A DNA stretch of 64,000 nucleotides from Bombus terrestris (taxonomy: Eukaryota; Arthropoda; Insecta; Hymenoptera; Apidae): assembly GCF_910591885.1 (NCBI RefSeq), contig NC_063271.1, positions 16,547,001-16,611,000 of the forward strand. The letters are read 5' to 3'. Positions within the stretch are counted from its first letter, which is position 1; each line of letters starts with the position of its first letter. This document shows, in pieces, positions 13,725 to 24,212 of this stretch. The position numbers and the translations under genes were made by a program. The notes below the pieces were generated by a model, which worked only from the letters and a program-made list of their open reading frames with translations, was not told where the DNA came from and made no database searches.

Positions 13725-13818
13725 AATATGCGCAACGAAATCGGTAATTTTCGCGCCACCACTCAAACACCGTTTCTCTCGCTTTGGATAATTGAATCAA
13801 ATCCAGATCGTCCATGTT
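13725..13818 (-). CDS. Possible short minus-strand coding start, divergent
   Basis: An ATG in good context (AAACATGG, minus strand at about 13816-13818) opens MDDLDLIQLSKARETVFEWW and stops after 30 codons. The overlapping minus frame 13530-13766 runs on for 78 codons from a non-ATG start and contains a donor-like TATG-GTATGT near 13700. The two frames would join only through a one-base shift. Family unrecognised. It may be a real first exon, a broken gene or chance. Its position just upstream of the + strand promoter raises the possibility of a divergent pair. Confidence 0.25.
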
Positions 13819-13933
13819 TACAGCGAAGCAACACGTGATACCGCCAAAAGTGCTTTCCACCCCCTCACATAACTGACATCGGCCGTCCGTGGATCCAACG
13901 GAAGGATTTTGAACGTTGGAGAATGCGTAACGC

Positions 13934-13999
13934 TGATTGGCTATTGAGCTCGGGGGTCGATCGTATAAAGGGACGCCGGGTCGCAACGAGCCTCACAGT
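13934..13999 (+). promoter_or_regulatory. Candidate core promoter: inverted CCAAT, TATA box, initiator
   Basis: GATTGGCT at 13934 is an inverted CCAAT box. TATAAAG lies at 13964-13970, and an initiator-like TCACAGT at 13993-13999 puts an A about 31 bp after the first T of the TATA box, the spacing usual for TATA promoters. The surrounding 150 bp is clearly less AT-rich than the flanks, as expected of promoter-proximal DNA. Transcription would run rightward. Confidence 0.5.
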
Positions 14000-14378
14000 A
14001 CCGCTTCGACTGTGAACGCGATAGGAATTGGATTGTCTATTTTACAAAGCTCCTTTATCTTTTGCAATAATTACATTCGAATGTCTTTTCAAGCGCTAAC
14101 GATATAATCGACGTTTGGTAAGCGATTAGTAACTGCGAATTCGTAGAATTCGTGGATAATTCTCGAGCTGTTTCGTGCGTACGCGATATTAAGCGGCACG
14201 CAAACAGGTGCATCTATTCGCGTAGCGCAAGAAATGTATCACGGAAGTTGTTGCAGGTAATATCCATCGACAAACGGGACAATTCGGGTGTACAATCTAC
14301 GCCTATAACTGCGCAGTAGGGCATATTGTCTCGCAAAGGCCAAAGCTGTAAATCTTCGTTACTTATACCGGTTTCATG
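13995..14378 (+). other. Candidate first exon (mainly 5' UTR)
   Basis: The region begins at the inferred start site. Two good donors follow: TTTG-GTAAGC with GT at 14118, and TTTCATG-GTGAGT with GT at 14379, where the exon would end exactly on an ATG. The downstream exon is not certain. The exon at 27671-27779, which begins with 5' UTR, is a possible partner on the same strand. That link is inference only. Confidence 0.35.
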
Positions 14379-14379
14379 G

Positions 14380-17300
14380 TGAGTGTTAATTTTTTACTTA
14401 TTCGATGGTATAATAATACCGTTATTACGAGGTAAAAGTTTTTGGATGCGTGATTTCTTGATTGAAGAGACGCTATCATTATTAAAAGTTTGAATATCCC
14501 GCCACTAGCGAGGGAAACATAATACAGAATGATTCTTTCATTTGCTTACATTCGATTTGTTAATTTTACTCCTATTCTCCTTTTTAATTCGTAATTTAAT
14601 TGTGAGGACATATGCTATGGAGCAATTTTTGTTACTTTTAGCATCGTTGCTTTATTTGTTAAGACTGTTGAGCAATACGATCGTTTACTTTATTTACTGC
14701 CTTGTTTGCTATTATTTTACTTTTAAAGACAGGTATTTTGGAAATATAAACTTCTACATATTGGTATAATATTGATATACTTGAGATAAGCTCGTTTATG
14801 CTGTTACTGTTTAGGATCGTTTATTCATTAAGGTTATTGTAATCATATGACAACGAGAACTAGTGTAAAATATATAAAACGTATAATTCTATTTTAATAA
14901 TCAATTTTTAGTGTCTTTAGCGAAACGAATTGATTCGTATTAAAAATGTCGTTTAGTGAATAGGAAAATAGGACACTGAAGATTTAACTAATTTAAAACG
15001 ATTTAGTTATTGAAGATAGTACTTGCTGAGCAAATGGATCGCGAAGTTGTCATAACGCTACAAATGATACACGCTTGTTAAATGAAAATCCATCGACTTT
15101 TCATTTTTCCATTTGTTTAAGAAATATGTTATCCTATTAGTTTATTCCATTAATTTTTATAATGATATATGCAAACAAAAGTGTATAAATAATAATATAC
15201 AAATAATTTTTTAACTTAAATGTCACTTATTTAATGTGAATAGATAGAATGCTATAAGTATACTACTACTTTGTTTCTTATATTCTCGTGAATAATAATT
15301 CTTTAATCGATAGTTCCATGGATATTTAGAATAATATCTACGAATTATTTAGAAATGCATAAAAATCCACGGTTTGTTTAATCGTATAGATACATACATA
15401 GATAGGTTGAAGGTTTATTTTGAAAATTCATTAGAAACCTAAGAAGTGAATTTACGAACTGCACAGGCGGATAAGTTTGAACGCGAGAAAGAGTGTGGTT
15501 CTTGAGTTCGATGATTTTTCCAAGTAACAGTCTTAATTCACGTGCGAATGTTAAATTGGAAATCTTTTAAGCTTTACGCAAATTATACACACGGTTTACA
15601 CAATAAATATTTATAGAGGTGAAAATGATCTTTAAAACAATCCTTCGTATTAAAACCAAATATTTGAGTAATTCTTAAGGCGAAGATCGCGAATATATTA
15701 CATAGAGGAAACGTTGCAGAGTAACGTAAAATAATGTTCGTGATACAATTAAAGGCCGCGCTTAAACTAACAGTTCGATCGGGAAAATTCATTACCTTTT
15801 AAAAATTCAAATCCAATTAAACAGAATCCAACGAAATTGAATTTCCGTTTAAAAATCTTGTACAAGCCTTTAAAAATCAACGTATGTACCTACTTGTCGC
15901 TCTACAAATCCTCGCCGCTATAAATTTCCCTGTCTTAAAAGAAGTAGAAGATACAAACTATATAAACCACATAATTTTTATCGCTTTATATCACGTTGCT
16001 ATAATACGTTTTATATCACGCGTAATATAGTTTCCCAGCCACAGTGGCGTTACAAGGGCGAGACCATACGTGTCTTAATGGCGTTGTTTCGTTGATATCG
16101 AATAATATCGCGCATCGACGATAGGCGACGCGAAAGAAACGCGCCGAACAAAATCTCAAAGAGACGCTGACAATGCCTTCGTGTAACGTAAGGGATGAAA
16201 TGAAAAGTCGAGAACAAGTCTTTTTTCCTTTCCTCGTTCTTAGTCAGTTAAGAAGAAAGCGAGAATGAAAGGGACAGCAGCCATGAAGTATGTGCGTTTT
16301 CACGTGGGTGCCTCTCATTGTCTGCTGCAACGTTACACTGCGTTTCGTTGAAGATATTCTAGTATTGCGAACCTTTATGGTCAAAGCACGTCGAATAGCC
16401 ATCAAGCGGGTGTATACGACCTATTTGTGACCCAACAACTAAGCTCGATATTAATTCTAGACCCTTGATCCTTGGCCAATGAGTTCACCTGATTATCGTA
16501 ATTAAGCAGTTATGATTTTAATCGGTTTACGAACGCTTCGATTTTAAAGTAAGATCGGATATCAAGAACAACAGATTTTAAACTGTCGGATTGCATCCGA
16601 CGGGACTCGTATTTTCTGCTTCGTCGATCCCGTTTTTATCGATGTTTTGATTCGAAGTTTCATAAACATTGCAGATCGTTACGTTGTCGATTATGATAAA
16701 TCCTGTAAGAATATATTGTATAGATTTGTATTAACATAATGATACATACATAATGATACAAATATTACGCAATACGTGTATCGTACGTATTTCATCTGGA
16801 TGTTAAAATCAATGGAATTGTGTTTCTACTAGAAATCTTCGTCTCTGACGTATACAATGGATAGAAAGGCAGGAAATTTGTGAGATAAATTATAATACGT
16901 ATCCGAATGTGACAAAAACGTCTCGTATAAAAGCAAGTGTTTGTTTATTAGGGCGAGAGCTGTGCTTAATTGCGGAAAAACAGACGCGGGGAATATCTCG
17001 TCCGTGGGAATGTACGAACGGTATTGTGTTGCGAAATAACGCATTCGTAGCGTCGTACAAACGTATTGCGTCGTGAAATAACTTGTCCGTGGCCATCGTA
17101 CGGGCTGTGTATATGCAATGTCGTGAGATATCTGTACCATAATTGCGATGCGGTTAAACGAATATATTCAATGATTTCATCGTCGTTATTGCATAATTAG
17201 CTAAAGATGTCGACGGTATTTGTTGATCTGCTTATTAATCTGCTTATGAAAGATTATGATACACGAAGAACTTGTCGTTAGAATCAAATTATTTCTTTCG

Positions 17301-17983
17301 CTAAGTTTCGAATCTCAAAAATTTAACGTAGATATTTCCATCAGGTATTTTGGCATCGGAAGGAAAATTCCACGAACTTGAACCAATTTTTATTACCTTT
17401 CCGTCAAAACAATTCCCTGCTTCGTCTGATATTTATTAACGGATCATTCGTTTAAACTCGCGATTTGATCACATTGTGGCTGTTTTAAATATTTTGAGGC
17501 TGTCGGCGATATTATGCTTCCCGTCGCTCCTGTAGAAGTTTCATTCGTACCCGAACGAAGTTCCCAATTACACGACGTACAAGATCTCGTAAAGTTTCGT
17601 TAATTCGTTATCAGCCAACGTCGTACTTTTTGCGAGAAGAACTCGCAAGACTATTATTTCCGCTTTGCGAATCTATTTATCCGACGTGGGAATGTCTAAA
17701 CTCTAACTAAAGCGAGAAAGCTTTCTTCACCGTATCCGTAGTCATACAACGAACAATTTTATTTATGAATATCCGCCTTGACAGTTTGTCTAAAAGATGT
17801 TCGTCCTTCAATTTTGTTACAAACGCAAAACGTTTCTTTCTTCGCTTCTTTTCCAAATATTCCGCTCGTGCTTATATACTTTAAGATAGCAGTTGCAGCA
17901 GTTAATGAAAAAAGTTGTTTGCAACTATACCTCGATTAAAATCGCTCGAGATATCGTAAGGTTCTTCTTGCATACGATAAATA
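14380..17983. other. Non-coding stretch with a small degenerate tandem repeat
   Basis: No convincing gene is seen. Overlapping minus-strand ORFs at 16829-17140 arise from a degenerate tandem repeat at about 17005-17145, in which GTACGAACGGTATTG and GTACAAACGTATTGCG recur with GYGAAATAAC at a spacing near 45-50 bp. The ORF at 14542-14769 is Leu/Ile/Tyr-rich translation of AT-rich DNA. The stretch could be intron if the 13.99-kb promoter is real. Confidence 0.4.
17005..17145. repeat. Degenerate tandem repeat, about 3 units
   Basis: Units share CGTACRAACGTATTG, GTGAAATAAC and TCCGTGG motifs at about 45-55 bp spacing. They are strongly diverged. Confidence 0.5.
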
Positions 17984-18068
17984 TTGGGTTGGCATCTATG
18001 TGATTGCGAATTTTGTCAATACCACCTAAGGACAAAATCCACAATCGCTAAGTTGCCAGCCAACCCAA
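17984..18068. mobile_element. 85-bp palindromic mariner-type MITE
   Basis: The element starts TTGGGTTGGCATCTATGTGA and ends in the inverted form GCCAGCCAACCCAA, flanked on both sides by TA, the Tc1/mariner target duplication. The two halves are inverted copies (ATTGCGAATTTTGTC versus GACAAAATCCACAATCG) around about 10 bp. It is a minimal foldback made of two mariner ends with no transposase. Confidence 0.9.
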
Positions 18069-19379
18069 TAATAGGCAAGCGTCTAATATTAAAAATAACA
18101 ACTTATAACGTTGTTTTCTTGCAAATTCCGTTCGTTTTTCATTACCAATTTTCAATAAATTATCGTTGCTTGTCTGTCGGATTCGTATTATTATAGTATT
18201 TTAACTGTCTATGTTTTTAACGTTCCATGGCTAGAAATCCACGAACAGTATACAAATTACCAATTGCTGTTCTTTTATCTACGCGACGTTTAATTTCCGT
18301 TAAAAATAAATTACGTTTAAAAAACTAGTTTAAAAAATGACTCGGTTAACCGGTTAATATCGGATTCTTGCTATAGTTGTTACATGACTTTTTACTATTT
18401 TTTGTCTATTGCCAAATAATCTTTCTCATGGTAGGCGGATCGTACACGATTATAACGTGGAGAAAACGTGAAGGGTAATCGTTTTACTAACTCGTTGCCT
18501 TAATTGGTTTACCTTAACTATGTTGGCTGTGTCAACCGATGATACGGGTTACGCTTATTTCGTTGTTCACGCAACACGGTATAACGGTACATATCTCGAA
18601 TCTGCATAGATGATTAGGGATGAATGTTATGGAAACTTCCAATTTAAACAACCCAGTCTTCAATGAGTATCGATCGATCGCATTTTAATGTCGTTAATTA
18701 CGCGCAATTATATTAATGAAACTATCGTAAACCTTGTACAAATAAAAACAAAAAAGGATCAAGAAATTAATATTATTGTTACCATCGTTGCGCGCAAATA
18801 TTACGTACAGTGGGTATTTTATCGTAAGAAGGAACATATTACTTTGTCCCAAAAGTTTCTTTCCTTTTATAAGGAAATTATTTAATTGTTAGTACATACG
18901 CATCTTCTAACGAATGGGAACAACTTCGAGTCACCGTAATCATCATATCGAATGGAGAAAAAAAAAGATCGAAAAATATATTGGAAACTTTGCATCTAAA
19001 ATCTGATATTTATACGAACGTTGTAGCACGAAATTTAATTTCTCTTCTTTTTCCGGCTTCCGTAAAACGATTGCGTCTAAAGGACTTTCGAAACTTAATT
19101 ATCCCGGTTGAATCTTTAAAGTAATATACATGGACTAACTTTTCATTGAGGACACCGGTAAGGAAGAAAATCCCCAGGAACTGGTAATTATCGAGCGCTT
19201 CCACAATGAGTAGACGGTCAGTTTGTCTAACTCCTTTATTCAAGGATAGCGCATACTTGAAGTGTTTCCTACTCCGGGGACTGTTATTGAAATGCTTGGA
19301 ATTGCACGTATAGTTGCGCAGTTTAAGGGCCATTTCTGTCATCTCGATTTTTTTATTATCGTTGCACACCACCTTGCAT
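18069..19379. other. Non-coding stretch with one unexplained minus ORF
   Basis: A 120-codon minus-strand frame at 19010-19372 is longer than most here and moderately balanced in composition, containing YALSLNKGVRQTDRLLIVEA. I recognise no family and its start is not ATG in good context. It may be a decayed mobile-element frame. At 18837-18882 a single end of the AAAAGTTTCTTTC MITE family is present (see 61291). Confidence 0.4.
18837..18882. mobile_element. Single end of AAAAGTTTCTTTC MITE family
   Basis: TTGTCCCAAAAGTTTCTTTC followed by TATAAGGAAATTATT matches the end of the full element at 61291-61436. No opposite end is seen nearby, so this is a solo end or truncated copy. Confidence 0.55.
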
Positions 19380-19384
19380 GATTG

Positions 19385-20010
19385 TAATAATATTTAGACA
19401 GAAGAAAAAATATGAATAAGTATTCTTGTTATTATTTGCGTTATTAAGTCAAAATGGAAAATACCTTCGGTTCGAACAGTTGATTTTAATCAACTTTAGT
19501 TGAAATTCGATTTGTACTTTGGAAATTTTAATCGGTTGCAGAATATATAATATTAGAATATATAATAACGGATATAATGTGCAAAGTTAAATGTATTCTA
19601 CGTCATTGTCATTATTGTTATCGTGATCGGAGAATAATATTTCAAAAGACATGACGAATATATGGCATAGAATTTGTATTATGAGATCGAAATGGAAAAT
19701 ACTTTTAGTTCGAAGGTTTGATTAAAATTCAAATTTCATTGTGCTTGACGAATTTCCATCGATCGTAGAATATACAGCTAAAACATCGATGTAACATCGA
19801 AAATCAAGCAATATTCTACTTTCTCGTTTCGCTTGTTATCGTCATGTACAGTCTCGTAATATTTTTAAAACCATAGGACACATATAAATGAGATATAAAT
19901 ACGTAAGTGCGTTATTGAATCGAAATGGCAAGTACTTTCGGCTCGGATATCGATCAAAATAATATTGAGAGTGAAATGCAAGCTATGTGTATCACGCGTT
20001 ATTTCAGCGC
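19385..20010. repeat. Diverged tandem triplication, period about 236 bp
   Basis: A block meaning roughly GCGTTATTRARTCRAAATGG followed by AAATACTTTCGGTTCG recurs at about 19438, 19673 and 19909. After each comes a related track with GTAGAATATA. Copies are substantially diverged, so this is an old tandem amplification. Confidence 0.65.
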
Positions 20011-21595
20011 GAAGTTTCGGTGAAGTTGAACCGAAAAATTTGATTTCAACGCAAATCAAACGCTGGTTGGCCGTGTCAAACACATATCGCCGTATCCACT
20101 GTTTTGGTCCGGTTATATCATGCGTGATGACACATATGCAAAATTGAAAGTCCTTTACAACGTACGTACACAAGTGTCCCGTGTGCTTCTTATCTCTCCT
20201 TACGCATAAAACGCTATGTGTATATTTCGAAATATGAGAAACGGTTGATTGGCTGTACAAAGTGCAACGTCACATAATACAAAATGAAATTTATTTTCTT
20301 ACAATTGAAACGGAGACTCGGTTTATTATCTGTGATTTTTATCGAAAGGTATAACCATACCAGATATAACGTTACAGAATAAAATACGTCGCGGAATACC
20401 ATTACAGTGTGCTTGGTTTTATTTTCTAATCTTTTTATCCTAACTTTGTCATTTCGGTCGTGCGTGTGCCTTGTAACGTAACGCTAGTAATACAGTTTTT
20501 ACGTTCACTCGCATACGTAGCTTGCAACGTAGTATACTTTATGTTTAGACTGCTGGCCATAAACTCGATTTACAATAATTATCCTCCCTCTTGCCTTGTA
20601 TTCTCGCTTAATCATACACACACACGCAAAACCTTATTTTCATTATTCTTTTATTTTATTCTTTTTTTGTTATTTTACCCTCAGTTGCGATACGTAAAAG
20701 ATTCTTGTAATTACGCTCCATCTAAGTGTTAGCCTTATACCTCTAACGTTATAAATAAATTCTTAATATCGAATCGACATCGCAGAAAAGGTAAAATATG
20801 GAACACTCACATCGGTTAACAGAACAGAAATGTAGTTGTTCGCAATCATCGAGATCCGAGCATCAAATTGTTTGACTACTCGATGATCCACATTTTGCCA
20901 CCAGAATAATAAATCTAAAATTTAGCGAAAATAGTTTCTGGCAAAATAAACGTTCAGAAAATGAACGACTAACTGAGTGAAGTAGCCTATAGTCGTTTGG
21001 CAGACATTCATCATCGATCGGATTAAGAAAGAAAGGGAGACCTGTTCCATATTTGGCCACTTTCCTCTATGTATGTAAAGTGTTCATAACGTAAAATGCT
21101 AAAGTCGAACCTTGTTAGCTCGAAGCCCAAGGGATGAGCAAAAATTTCCGAGTTCTAGAGGTTTCTTCTTATCGAAAACGTCGAGCAAATGAGGTTCGAC
21201 AAGCGGAAATTCGAAGGAATACGAAGGTTGAATTGCGTTCATCTTTTCAGGAAACGTTTTAAGCTTCCTCTTCGAATTCGTTTGATTCGACGCAAAAGAT
21301 CAACCCCTGTCATTTTTGCGACTTAATGCGTCTCTCGTTTCAAATATGTCAAATTGACAGAATAGTAGAACATCGACTACGCGAAAGGATAAACAATTAA
21401 TTTTCCTCTTTGTCATTTGCACGCATTCTAATTCGTTCTTTTTTTTCGGAGATATCGGATTTCGTTCACCCGTGATGGTCACAAACTTTCAGACAAATCG
21501 TTGCAATCTCCTTTACATCTTCGATGTGTAATACGAATGGATACGATGGATACGATGGATAATACGAAATCGTTATCGATATATTAGCTATAATA
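20011..21595. other. Stretch without recognised gene
   Basis: Short ORFs on both strands (for example 19865-20260 minus and 20460-20732 plus) lack motifs and overlap each other. No complete element or RNA gene is seen. Confidence 0.45.
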
Positions 21596-21970
21596 TCGGT
21601 TGGTCGGAAAGTTCGTTCCGATTTTTAAGGAATTTAATAAAATAAAAGCTTTGCTTAGTACCTTTCCATTGAGGAAATTTCAAGTATGTTTTCATTTATG
21701 TTTTTAAGCATATCACGCTGAAAAAACGTTACTGTAAATGTTTTTAAATATGCTCGTTGATTTTTAATAAAATATTACACGTGTTAAACGCTGCTGGGAA
21801 AGTTCGTTCGGATTTTTAACTCTTTGGACGATGTAAAAAATCATATTGAAAAGTTTTCCGCCGGAAAGCCTGAGAGGTTCTGGAAGAATGGATATTCAAG
21901 TTGCGTGAAATATGGGAAAAGTTTGCGGAACAAAAAATCGTGCCTGTATAATTCGATAAACGTATTTCGA
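21596..21970 (+). mobile_element. mariner remnant with transposase C-terminal fragment
   Basis: The left part opens TCGGTTGGTCGGAAAGTTCG after a TA, as in mariner terminal repeats. A second GGGAAAGTTCGTTCGGATTTT lies at 21795. From about 21815 the + frame reads NSLDDVKNHIEKF, then KPERFWKNG, the signature tail of mariner transposases. After WKNG a frameshift moves the continuing similarity (GKVCGTKNRA) to the next frame, with a stop. The N-terminal DNA-binding part, the catalytic core and the right end are missing. Confidence 0.8.
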
Positions 21971-22924
21971 GTAGAAATGCAAATTAGAACCAAAGGATCT
22001 TTTCAATGGTTCGAAAAATACGTGGCAATTCAGGCTATATGCTTGTCAGAGCATCCGTGGAATATTAATTCTGTGTTATAACAGCCACGCATACTCCACG
22101 TTTCACGAGTATACTCGTCGTCGCTTACTTTTCGCGACGCATTTTAACACGCTTCTCAGAAAGGTCGCAACAACTAACTAACAGCTTCATATCGTATAAA
22201 TAAATTAAATCTTTTTTAAGAACATTTTGGCCATTGTATCTTTGATAGCTAAAACATTTTATTCCAGACAAATCCCTTGCTTCGTGCAACCAACACCGAA
22301 TTATTTTAAATTAGATTGGTCGTTTGGAAAGAAGATACGCGTTTTCCTTTGCCCGCCAATTTGACAGGTGTTGGTAAAAACACGGTGGAAATGACTGGCG
22401 CAATGACGAAAAACCTTTAGCTTCCATCGATATGCGTCTGACGTCGACCTTCGAAGAAGTTGGGATACAACTTGCGTCTTACATTTTTCGTCTCGCGTTA
22501 TTTCCGTAAATATACAAAGAAAGACAGACGTTTGTCTCAGTGTGGTTCCGATCGTTCGGGATCTAAATTCAGACCTAAAACTGTAGGTTCATACTTCGCC
22601 ATCCGCACGCAGTTCTCGTGATTCTTTGCCCAGAGTTTCATAAGACAGTCGCTAACGAGCTCGCTAACCGAAAGGTCTGCGACTGCGACCAAATGCTCTG
22701 GAACCGTACGACTTTTCAAACGATAAGGATCGACGACGACGAAGACTGAAAATGCGAAATATATATATAATGCGTTCGTCTAATAACGCACGCACATTCG
22801 TACGGTAAATACGTGAGGTTATTTGGTGCAGGATGTGTAGATGTTTAATAGTATATTTATTAACAATTCTCGTTTTCGATTCTTTACGTACAACTCTCGA
22901 TTCAACAAATGTTTTCTTGATCCG
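21971..22924. other. Non-coding stretch with a palindrome-family copy
   Basis: This contains copy (a) of the CGAGTATACTCG dispersed repeat (about 22075-22165). Otherwise no gene is seen. Minus ORFs at 22537-22966 are short and overlap the start of the hairpin array. Confidence 0.45.
22075..22165. repeat. Palindrome-bearing dispersed repeat, copy a
   Basis: ATAACAGCCACGCATACTCC leads into ACGAGTATACTCGT (22105-22118), then CGCTTACTTTTCGCGAC. It aligns with copy b at 30272-30335, including the sequence on both sides of the palindrome. Confidence 0.8.
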
Positions 22925-24212
22925 ATTCGTTTCCTTTTGTCGCCCTTTAATATCCCCACTACGCACGCGGTTGGTGGGCGTCCGTGACCGTTGTCACGTA
23001 ACAACGGTCGCGGACGCCTACCAACCGTGTGCGTAGTGGGGATATTGAGAGGCGACAAAAAGAAAGGAATTTTATTTTTCAAACGTCATTTTCGTCCGTG
23101 ACCGTTTACACGTGGCAATGGTGGCGGACACCTACCAATCGCGTGCGTAGTGGAGATATTGAGAGGCGATAAAAAGAAAGGAATTTTCCTTTTCGAACGT
23201 CCTTTCGTCCTTGACCGTTGACACGTGGCAACGGTAGCGGACGCCTACCAACCGCGTGCGCAGTAGAGATATTGAGAGACGACAAAAAGAAAGGAATTTT
23301 AGTTTTCAAACTTCATTTTCGTCCACGACCATTGTTACACGACAACGGTCACGGACGCCCACCAACCGTGTGCGTAGTGGGGACATTGAGAGACGACAAA
23401 AAGAAAGGAATTTAATTTTTCCAACGTCATTTTCGTCCGTGACCGTTTACACGTGGCAACGGTAGCGGACGCCTACCAACCGCGTGCGTAGTGGAGATAT
23501 TGAGAGGCGACAAAAAGAAAGGAATTTTCCTTTTCGAACGTCCTTTCGTCCTTGACCGTTTACACGTGGCAATGGTGGCGGACGCCTACCAACCGCGTGC
23601 GTAGTAGAGATATTGAGAGACGACAAAAAGAAAGGAATTTTATTTTTCGAACGTCATTTTCGTCCTTGACCGTTGACACGTGGCAACGATAGCGGACGCC
23701 TACCCCAACCGCGTGCGCAGTAGAGATATTGAGAGACGACAAAAATAAAGGAATTTTAGTTTTCAAACTTCATTTTCGTCCACGACCATTGTTACACGAC
23801 AACGGTCACGGACGCCCACCAACCGTGTGCGTAGTGGGGATATTGAGAGACGACAAAAAGAAAGGAATTTAATTTTTCCAACGTCATTTTCGTCCTTGAC
23901 CGTTGACACGTGGCAACGGTAGCGGACGCCTACCAACCGCGTGCGCAGTAGAGATATTGAGAGACGACAAAAAGAAAGGAATTTTCCTTTTCGAACGTCC
24001 TTTCGTCCTTGACCGTTGACACGTGGCAACGGTAGCGGACGCCTACCAACCGCGTGCGCAGTGGGGATATTGAGAAGCGACAAAAAGAAAGGAATTTTAT
24101 TTTTCGAACGTCATTTTCGTCCGTGACCGTTGACACGTGACAACGGTCAAGGACGCCTACCAACCGCGTGCGCAGTGGGGATATTGAGAGACGACAAAAG
24201 GAAACGAATTTT
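22925..24212. repeat. Foldback-like array of ~114-bp hairpin units with inverted ends
   Basis: Eleven direct units begin with CGTCC at 22979, 23093, 23206, 23320, 23434, 23547, 23661, 23777, 23891, 24004 and 24118, giving a spacing of 113-116 bp. Each unit has an inverted repeat of about 15 bp arms (CGTCCKTGACCGTTG and CAACGGTAGCGGACG) around an 8-nt loop. The loop includes CACGTG in eight units. A conserved tail follows: CCTACCAACCGCGTGCGYAG, ATATTGAGAG and ACAAAAAGAAAGGAATTT. The left border (22925-22980) is the reverse complement of the right border (about 24144-24212), so the whole array sits between ~60-bp inverted ends. The many ORFs here are repeat translations. It could be a foldback DNA transposon or a satellite seed. 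Confidence 0.88.

Noticed and set aside
13530..13766. 78-codon minus ORF next to the divergent ATG
   Set aside because: Joining it to the ATG frame needs a frameshift. I kept only the short ATG frame, at low confidence.
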